Assembly (NCBI GenBank): GCA_964353015.1
Contig: CAYGUA010000022.1
Coordinates: 1-64,000, forward strand
DNA length: 64,000 nt
Reading direction: 5' to 3'
Source of the DNA: JAMZMI01 sp964353015
GTDB lineage: Bacteria; Bacteroidota; Bacteroidia; Cytophagales; Cyclobacteriaceae
Shown: piece after piece, positions 27,020 to 35,900 of the stretch
Numbering within the stretch: the first letter of the stretch is position 1
How the letters are laid out: every line of letters starts with the position of its first letter
Made by a program: the position numbers and the translations under genes
The notes under the pieces: generated by a model
The model's database searches: none
Seen by the model: the letters and a program-made list of their open reading frames with translations, nothing else
Told to the model about the DNA's origin: nothing

Positions 27020-27048
27020 CGACCTCAGAATAGAGGTCGCTTTTTTTG
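27020..27048 (+). terminator. terminator of the decayed cassette
   Basis: GCGACCTC (27020-27027), loop AGAATA and GAGGTCGC (27034-27041) form a perfect 8-bp stem followed by seven T. It remains functional-looking although the peptide gene before it is broken; it may now end the sulfotransferase operon. Confidence 0.9.
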
Positions 27049-27106
27049 TAATATATTCATTTATCACTGTTCAATTTTAGGAGTAATCTTTCCTATTTTA
27101 CATAAG

Positions 27107-27859
27107 ATGAGTGCTATCAAAATTCTAGTTGCAGAGGATAATCCAAACCATTCGGCCAAAATTGAAATGCTTTTGGATGAAATGAATTATCAGCTTATTG
27201 GTATTTATCCTACTGAGGAGGAAGTCCTAAGACTTTTTAAGGCTACAAAACCTGATTTATTGATTTTGGATATTGAGCTGGCAAATGGAGGTGATGGAGT
27301 GAAGCTTGCTGGCACCTTAAATGAAATCAATCCCACACCGATCATTTTTACAAGCTCTTTCGAAGATAAGGAAACCATAGCCAGAGCTTTGCAAACAGAT
27401 CCTTATGCATACATTGTAAAACCTGTAGAGCGCCCCTCTTTACAAGCGGCGATTGAACTTGCGCTCTTTAAGTTTAGTAGGCGTGAACAACAATTGAGCA
27501 AAGAAAAATATCTTGGATGGTCGGAAGATTTGATTTTAAAGGATGCCTTTTTTATCAAATCAGGCACTAAACTCCTAAAAGTACCGCAGGGAGATATACT
27601 TTGGATTGAAGTGGGTCAGGACAGATATTGCGATATTATCACAGAAAAAAGAAGCTATCCTGTGCGTACTTCAATGAACCATCTTGAGGAAAAACTAAAT
27701 CCGTCAATATTTATCCGAATACATAGATCACATATCGTCAATATTCATAAAGTGGAAGGAATTGATGATATTGACATGGTGGTGGAAGTAGGTGATAAAT
27801 CATTGCCACTTGGTGGGTCTTATAAAAATGACCTGATCAACAGATTCCGATTGCTTTAA
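27107..27859 (+). CDS. LytTR-type response regulator
   Basis: The receiver domain has the acidic pair AEDN, Asp55 in LLILDIEL, FTSSFEDKE and YIVKPV. The LytTR domain shows FFIKSGTKLLKVPQGDILWIEV, IFIRIHRSHIVNIHKVE and LPLGGSYKND. It is close in sequence to the 17683 regulator, suggesting duplication. It is the first gene of an operon with the kinase 14 bp downstream. CAATTTTAG (27072) and CTATTTTAC (27093) are 21 bp apart, but the second may simply be the -7 box close to the start codon. Confidence 0.93.
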   Translation: MSAIKILVAEDNPNHSAKIEMLLDEMNYQLIGIYPTEEEVLRLFKATKPDLLILDIELANGGDGVKLAGTLNEINPTPIIFTSSFEDKETIARALQTDPYAYIVKPVERPSLQAAIELALFKFSRREQQLSKEKYLGWSEDLILKDAFFIKSGTKLLKVPQGDILWIEVGQDRYCDIITEKRSYPVRTSMNHLEEKLNPSIFIRIHRSHIVNIHKVEGIDDIDMVVEVGDKSLPLGGSYKNDLINRFRLL

Positions 27860-27873
27860 CCGTTATTTTAAAC

Positions 27874-29826
27874 ATGAAAAAAGTTATTGGCTTATTGCTA
27901 TTTCTCGCTTTTTTTCTAAATGCTTTAGAGGGAAAAACTCAAGGTAAGTCCTTGGTAGATAGTGTTAAGTTCATGCTAAAATCGCCACCCAATGATTCAG
28001 TAGAAACTAGGTTGCTCAATGCGCTCTTTGGGCTGTATATGACTATTGATATGGATTCGGCTTTATACTTGGGTGAGCGTGCAAAAGCATTGGCTCAGAA
28101 GACCGGAGATTCCGTATTGATCGCGAGTAATACCTTGAACTTTGGAGGGTATTATTGGTACCTGTCTGATTTCTCAAAAGCCATGGAATGCTACGTGAAT
28201 GCCGCTGCTATTTTTGATAAACTAGGGAGCGAAACAGACGTAGCGGACGCACAATTGAATATTTCCATACTTCATGTGATATTGGGGCAGACGAAAAAGG
28301 CAAAGGCCCTTTTTAAAAAGACGATTAGAGTATATGAAAGCCATGATTACTACATGGGAATATCCAATGCGTACAATACTTTAGGTGTTATTTATGATGA
28401 AGAAGCCAATTATGACTCGGCCATTTATTGTTTTGAAAACTGTCTGAAAGCCGCAAAGAAGTCTAAAATGAAGGTACATGAAGCATGGGGATATAGTGGT
28501 CTTGGTGAAATGTATAAAAAACAAGGACGGTATGCCAAGGCTCGGGAAAATCAAATGGAATCATTGAGACTCGAAGAACAAATCGGCAATGCCGTAGGGG
28601 TCTTGCAGTCCTATATTCAGTTGGGTTCGTTGGAAAAGCAACTTGGCAATTTGAAAGTAGCGGAAAATTATTTTAAAAAGGCGGAGGCTATGCCTGTGCT
28701 GGAATCGGACTTCCTTAGCCAGCGAAATCTCTATCAAGAAATGGTGAATCTATTCGAGGCTACCGGAGAGCTAGATAAAGAATATGGGAGTTACCAAAAA
28801 TTTGTTGCTGCCGTTGATTCCATTAAAAACTCTGAGGATCTGGCGACCATCAATGAATTGAATGAGAAATACCAGTCGGAGAAAAAAGCAAACGAAATAA
28901 TTACACTTCAAAAAGATCGGGAATTAGATCAGATCACGCTAGAAAAAGAACGCACCGAGAAACTCTATTTCATCCTGGCATCAATAATTTTCTTGCTGCT
29001 TAGCTCATTTTTGGTTTACGGATATCTCCAGCTCAAAAAGTCAAAGGATCAAATTGACAAGCGCAATGAGATGATTACAAAAATCAACAAAGCACTTAAT
29101 AAGTCTCAAGATGATCTGATAGCCTCCAATAAAACAAAAGACAAGTTTTTTGCACTTATTGCCCATGATCTTAGAGGGCCTGTGACTTCTATGCAAGGGA
29201 TTGGTCGCATGCTTGCTTATTACAACAAAAAAGGAGATGAAAATCGTATCAATCAACTTATATCACAAGTTGATCAGTCCGCACATTCAGTCAATCACCT
29301 TTTGGATAATTTGCTCAAATGGGCATTATCTCAAACAGAAGGTCTCAATTATCAGCCTACTACGATTGAACTGAGCCAGTTATTGGATGAAATCAGAATC
29401 ATTTTTGATGAGGCTTTAAAAGCCAAAGAAATTAATCTTCAAATTAAGAAAGAGGATGATTTATGGATAGAGGCGGACTACAATATGATTAGTACGGTAT
29501 TGAGAAATCTCTTAAGCAATGCCATAAAGTTTTCTCCTCCCGGTGGCAAAATTGCAATCAATATTTTCCAATCTCATAACAATGTGACGATTGAAGTTGC
29601 GGACACAGGAGTTGGGATGACCCCAGAAACCGTTAAAAAAATATTATCTGATCAACCAGTTTCCAGTACTCGTGGCACTCTTGATGAAAAAGGCACGGGC
29701 CTTGGACTTGGTCTATCTAGAGAGTTTGTCAAAAGACATGGTGGTGATTTGACGATTTCTTCTTCTGAAAAGGGCACTAGTATTTCATTTCAATTGGGAT
29801 TGATCAAGCAAACTGAAAATGTCTGA
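27874..29826 (+). CDS. TPR sensor histidine kinase, HisKA type
   Basis: The 650-residue protein has a signal peptide (MKKVIGLLLFLAFFLNALEG), TPR repeats (about 60-310), a coiled coil, a membrane segment (about 363-385), and a HisKA domain with FFALIAHDLRGPV (His431). The ATPase domain shows RNLLSNAIKFSPPGG, DTGVGM and GTGLGLGLSREF. It resembles the kinase at 18420 in both halves, and its LytTR partner resembles the 17683 regulator; here, however, the regulator comes first and both run the same way. The next gene is the giant protein at 29969. Confidence 0.92.
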   Translation: MKKVIGLLLFLAFFLNALEGKTQGKSLVDSVKFMLKSPPNDSVETRLLNALFGLYMTIDMDSALYLGERAKALAQKTGDSVLIASNTLNFGGYYWYLSDFSKAMECYVNAAAIFDKLGSETDVADAQLNISILHVILGQTKKAKALFKKTIRVYESHDYYMGISNAYNTLGVIYDEEANYDSAIYCFENCLKAAKKSKMKVHEAWGYSGLGEMYKKQGRYAKARENQMESLRLEEQIGNAVGVLQSYIQLGSLEKQLGNLKVAENYFKKAEAMPVLESDFLSQRNLYQEMVNLFEATGELDKEYGSYQKFVAAVDSIKNSEDLATINELNEKYQSEKKANEIITLQKDRELDQITLEKERTEKLYFILASIIFLLLSSFLVYGYLQLKKSKDQIDKRNEMITKINKALNKSQDDLIASNKTKDKFFALIAHDLRGPVTSMQGIGRMLAYYNKKGDENRINQLISQVDQSAHSVNHLLDNLLKWALSQTEGLNYQPTTIELSQLLDEIRIIFDEALKAKEINLQIKKEDDLWIEADYNMISTVLRNLLSNAIKFSPPGGKIAINIFQSHNNVTIEVADTGVGMTPETVKKILSDQPVSSTRGTLDEKGTGLGLGLSREFVKRHGGDLTISSSEKGTSISFQLGLIKQTENV

Positions 29827-29849
29827 ATAATTTAATTACCCGAATTTTA

Positions 29850-29949
29850 TACTTCATGTACGAATTCAGGTAGTTCACGCATTTTTCGACTTATCCAATT
29901 TTCTGGCTTGTCATATTTAAGGTACTATCATCCCAACAGTAGGGATGAT
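29850..29949 (+). promoter_or_regulatory. candidate operator repeats and 5'UTR hairpin of the 29969 gene
   Basis: TACTTCATG (29850-29858) and TAGTTCACG (29871-29879) are 21 bp apart and could be LytTR half-sites. CATATTTA (29912-29919) is a weak -7-like box. ATCATCCC-AACAGTA-GGGATGAT (29927-29949) is a perfect 8-bp hairpin ending 19 bases before the ATG, so it probably lies in the 5' leader. Confidence 0.4.
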
Positions 29950-29968
29950 CACCTATAAATAATATGCT

Positions 29969-32900
29969 ATGAAATCAGGAATCTCTGCCGCCACTGAGAT
30001 AGGATTAAGAATCCTTCGTCTTAGAACTTTTGGCCTCACATCTATTATTTTATTTGTTATTACATGCGTCCTGGCAAGCTTCACGGCTTCAGCTCAGGTG
30101 CCAATCCCTTCTGGAGACTGTGGACGAACAACCCTTTACTTCTCCAATGCGACAAATATCACGACCACAATCAGTGAATTATCAGGAACCACTCAAGGAT
30201 CAGGTACATGGGAAGCATGGGTCAAGAAAGCCTACTGGGCCGGATACAATAGCGATGAAAAGCTTTTCATGAATGATTTTGATTATCCTGCTGAAAACTG
30301 CTTTTATGTATCGCTTCATGGTGCAGTTGGTTTTCATTTCCGTACGGGATATACAGGCGGAGAATATGTGTCCAGTACGGCCACATTTGGTTTTGCTGCA
30401 AACTCCTGGCACCATTTGGCCGCCACGTGGAGCGAATCTGGAGGGACAGTCACTACCTCAATTTTTATCGATGGAGTTGCTATGGGCTCTGTAACCTCTA
30501 CATCCAATTTTGATTTAGGATCTACCTTCCATATAGGAGGTAAAGACGGTTCTTATAAACTACAAGGTGCAGAAATGGCCGAAGTGCGGGTTTGGAATGT
30601 AGCCAGAACCGAGCAAGAGATTTTCGACAACATGAATACTGTTCTTACCGGCAGTGAAAGCGGTCTGGTGGGCTACTGGCCTTTAGATGAGCCAGCTGGT
30701 AGTCTTACCGCCACTAACCTGGTGACTGATGGTGGAGCTCAAACTGTAAATTATATAGCAGCAGCGACCGATTGGAAAGACTTTCCATTGAGCCTTGAAA
30801 ATACACAAGGTTTAATCTATCCTAATGGAAGTCACGCCTTTGGTGATAATCCAATAGCCAATACACTTTCCGAAACTTTCACCATTTACAACGTTACCTC
30901 TTCTGATATCGACCTTAATGGCAGTCCGGCCATTGCTCTAACAGGTACGGATGCCGATCAGTTTTCACTGGATCTTACATCTACCTCCAGCACTGTGACC
31001 GGAAATGACTTCACCACTTTTGTGGTCAACTTCACACCTACAACTCCGGGCGGAAAAAGTGCGGCAGTCACAATCACAAATGTAGCTTCATGTTCTGATC
31101 CTTTCACGATCAATCTTTCAGGTACGGGGCTTAGTGCTTCGCTATCATACAGTGGAGAAGGTTTCTCTGAGAATACTGCCAATGATGGTTCTGTTGCCGG
31201 ATCGATCACAATTACACTGATAGGTGACACCTTTCAGGATGATGATATGGACAATTTGCTTGATATAGATTCTGAAGTAACGATTGGTAATATTCCTTCT
31301 AATCTTATTCCGATAGTCACATTAGTTAGTAGCACCGAAGCAGTCCTCACACTCACAGGAAACGCTACGGCCCATCAAAGTGCCAACAATGTAGTTGACC
31401 TCACTTTTGAATTTACAGATGCTGCTTTTACAAATTTAGTTGCAGCAACTGTCACCAATGCCACAGGCCCTGCCAGTAGCGGATTGGGAATTGATTTTGA
31501 TCGGCCTTATTTGACTTATGAATTGGAGGACGGTTTTTTTGAGAGTGGAAATAATAACGGAAGTGTAATAAATGCTATGGATATATTTTTGGTTGGAGAC
31601 ACCTTCAAAGACGATGATATGGACAGTCAACTCGCTTTCGGTTCAGAATTTTATATTCCTAATCTTCCTGAAGGACTTATTCCAATAATTTCTATTGAAA
31701 ATTCCACTTCGGCCTATCTCAGTTTTGATGGCAATGCGCTTTCTCACAATGCAGATGCCAATGTTTCGGATCTCACTATTTCCTTTGACAATTCCGCGTT
31801 TCAAGGTGGGGATGCCTCGTATATCATGTATGCTACGGGTCCTGCGAGTACAGGAGTTGGAATTACATTCTACAATACCAACGGTATTCTTGAATATTCT
31901 GGGCCCGGGTTTGTTGAATCTGACGCCAATAACGGTACATTGGCGGGTAGCATTACCCTCACTTTGACAGGTGGAGAAACTTTCGCTGACCCTGATGAGA
32001 ATGGTCTGATCGAAAGTAGTCAATACTATGTTTATGATGATAATTCAGATTCATTCCCTGAAAACCTTACATATGTACTTACATTGGCTAGTCCAACTGT
32101 TGCTGTCTTAACCATAGATGGTCAAGCAGTGAGCCATCAAGACATCAATGATTATACACTTTCATTCCATTTTTATAGCAGCCAGAGTCTTAGCACGAGC
32201 GCATTTACCAATTCTTTGAATTACGAGGTGTTGAATTCGCGTAGTTATATAAGTGATTTTAAATTAGATTTTCATGATAATGGAACCTTAAGTTATTCAG
32301 GATCAGGATTTACCGAGACGGAGGATAATGATGGTACACTGACAGGCTCCATGATCATTGATCTCACCGAAGACACTTTTTCTGATCCTGATGAGGATGG
32401 TTTTCTTCAAGTAGGAGCACAATATGAGATCAGCAATTTGCCTTCAGGACTTATCCCAGTTATGACGCTGGTATCCTCTAATCAGTTAGAGCTGACTTTG
32501 GAAGGAAGGGTGGATATACATTTACCTGAAAATTCAGTTTCAAGCTTACAGATTGAATTTACTGATGAGGCTTTCAGCGTTACTGCGGCACCTTATGTTT
32601 TCAATGCTACAGGGCCATACAGTACGCAGATAGGCATTACATTCGACTCAAACACATTGTTTTATGCCGGCAGTGGATTTACTGAATCCGCGGCAAATGA
32701 TGGATCGGTCGAGGGAGAAATCAAGGTGATTTTGTTAAGTGACAATTTTCAAGACGTAGACAGTGATGGATTCCTTGATGTTGGTACTGAGGTTTCTATT
32801 AATAATATACCAGCAGGACTTACACCAAATTTGGCGATCACGTCAAACAATCAGGCAGGTAACAATTGGACTCCCTTATTAGCAGATAATGACAAGCAAT

Positions 32901-35900
32901 ATCGTCTTCTGGCGTACGGAAATGGCACTTATGTGGCCATGGGGTATTATGGAACCAACAGGCTCACTACCAGCACTGATGGTGAGACTTGGATACCAAG
33001 CGATGTTTTGGATGCCTACTCGTGGAATGATTTGATTTTTGCCAATGGAATGTTTATTGCCCTGCCTGCTGACGAGAATGCCATTCATACCTCAACAGAT
33101 GGAGTGAACTGGACTGCAGGGAGCCTATTGAGCGAAAATGCATGGCACAAAATAGCTTATGGCAATGGGCTATTCGTAGCTGTAAAAGACAATGGTAGCT
33201 ACCGCGTAGCAACTTCACCAGATGGTGTGAACTGGACAGAGCGAACCGGGAGCACAGCTGTTGGGTATTTCATTACTTATGGCAATGGCTTGTTTGTTTC
33301 AGGCAATTACGATTACAATACGTTAGCAACTTCAACAGATGGTATCAACTGGACACAGCAATTATACAGCAATGAGGGAGTGGCTTATTTCGGCAGTAAC
33401 GACATCACCTTTGGTAATGGGTTGTTTGTAGTGGTGAGCGATTATAGTGAGGATGCGCAGGGAAATGAGTTAACCCAAAATATGGTATGGACCTCTCCAG
33501 ACGCAGTTAACTGGACATTGAGAGATACGCCTGAGGGTTATTGGTATTCAGTGACTTACGGAGATGGCTCGTTTGCTGCGGTTGGCTATAGTGGTAGCCC
33601 CAATAGCTTGATGACTTCCAATGATGGTATCACATGGACCGCCAATGCTAATCTTCCGAATGAAAACTGGAATGCTATCGAGTATATCAATGGTCAGTTC
33701 TTTGCTGTGGCTGAGGACTATGACGTTCAGATCATGACCAGCTTCCCAAGTGCTGAGGCAACTTTGACCTTAACTGGAAACGCAGATGATCATCAAGCCT
33801 TACACAATGTCAGTGATATAACTTTTAATTTTACCGATGCAGCTTTTGTGAATTCCATTGCTGCTAATGTGCCCAATGCAACCGGACCAGCTAGCAGTGG
33901 TCTGGGGATCACATTCGATGACAATACTCCTGCCAATGACGACTGTAGCAATGCAGAAACAATTACGGTTTATGCGCCGGGAACAGGTAGTGCTACGGAA
34001 GGATCAACAGAGTTTTCGGTACCCAACCCTGAGTTTGCCCCATGTACAGACGACTTAATCATCAAGAACGTTTGGTACACTTTCAACACTGGAGATGCCG
34101 AACAGATCATTTTTACCATTGAAGCTGGAACGGCAACCGCGGTATCAGGGGCTATCTATACCTCATGTGGTGAGATATACTTGGTACCTAATCCATTTGG
34201 GGGCGAGCCTTCGCCAGCCTGTGCTTTCGACCTGACTGAGCCAATATTTTTAGATCTTCCTTCCAATACCGATTTTCTAATCCAGATATGGAGTGTTGAA
34301 GGTGAGGAAGGCACTTTCTCTATTCTATTGGAATCAAATTCACCTCCTGACATCACACCCATCAATGACAAAACCGTGGATGAGGAGACAGAGCTGACCT
34401 TTACGGTCTCTGCTACAGACGATTATGCGCCAAATGGGTATATTGAATATTTTGTTGACTTTGGGTCTGTGGATTTGGGAATGAGTATCAACGCTTCAAC
34501 AGGTGAGTTTAGCTGGATACCAACAGAGAGTCAGGATGGCACTTATACTGTCACGGTCTATGCGGTTGATTATTACAGTGAAATTACACGTTCTGAGAGC
34601 TATTCTGAAGCTACCTTCAATATAACCGTGAATGAGGTGAATACAGCTCCAGAGCTAGGCACATTAGTAGCTCAAAATGTAGCACCGGAAGGTTCACTAA
34701 GCTATCAGGTTACTGCCACGGATGTTGATCTTCCTGAGCAGACTTTGACCTTCAATCTTGATCATTCTTCCCTTAACAAAGGAATATATATTGATGAATC
34801 TGGCTACATCAGCTGGAGCCCTCAGTCTTCGGATTATGGTTCTACCAACAATGTGGAGGTAACTGTTTCCGACGGAGATTTGTCCGATGCAGCCACTTTG
34901 GTGATCACCGTTGACAAGGGTGAACAAACGATTTACTTTGATTCTCCAGGCAATTTCACATTTGGTGAAACTACAGCCATCTCCCTTAATGCAAATGGAG
35001 GGGACTCCAATAATCCGGTCGTATTTACCAGCTCCAACGAGCTTGTGGCGACCATTTCAGGGTCAAGTGCAAATATTGTAGGAGCTGGCGAGGTTACTTT
35101 CTTTGCAAATCAGGCGGGTAATACCCAATACAATGCGGCTCCACAGGTCAGTCAGACAATCACAATCTATAAAGGTGATCAATATCTTTATTTTGACTCA
35201 CCTTCAAGCTACACCTACGGTGAGATTACTTCTTTTGAGCTTTACGCTGATGGTGGCGATTCCAGTAGCCCGATTATTTTCACGAGCTCAGACGAAAATG
35301 TCGTCAGTATCTCCGGATCTACCGCTACGGTAAAAGGAGCGGGAGATGTGACCATCTACGCCAATCAGGCTGGTGATAACAACTACAACCCAGCTCAGCA
35401 GCAAAGTGCCCCGATGACCATTTACAAAGCAGATCAGTATATCAGTTTTGACTACCTTGATTCTAAAGTTTATGGTGATGCACCATTCGAATTGAGTGGG
35501 ACAGGAGGAGGATCCAGTAATCCTGTGATTTTCACAAGTTCTAACGAAGATGTGGCAACTATTTTCGGTACTACCTTAACCATCGTTGGAGCTGGAGATG
35601 CGACCATCTATGCCAATCAGGCCGGGGACGACAATTACAATCAGGCTAGTGAAGAAAGCCAGTCGCTTTATGTAGACAGGGCCGAGCAGATCATCAGCTT
35701 TGAAGCTATTTCTGATAAGACCTTCGGCGATGGCACATTCGAGCTGGTTGCTACAGGAGGAGGATCAACGAGCCCAATAATTTTCAGTACTTATGATGAA
35801 AATGTTCTAGCCATCAATGGCTCTACGGTAACAATAGTTGGTGCTGGCTATGCCACCATATATGCTACTCAAACCGGAGATAATAATTATTATGAGGCTT

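Noticed and set aside
27072..27101. Pair CAATTTTAG / CTATTTTAC 21 bp apart as a LytTR operator
   Set aside because: The second copy is only a few bases from the start codon and looks like the -7 box itself; the A/T-rich match may be chance.
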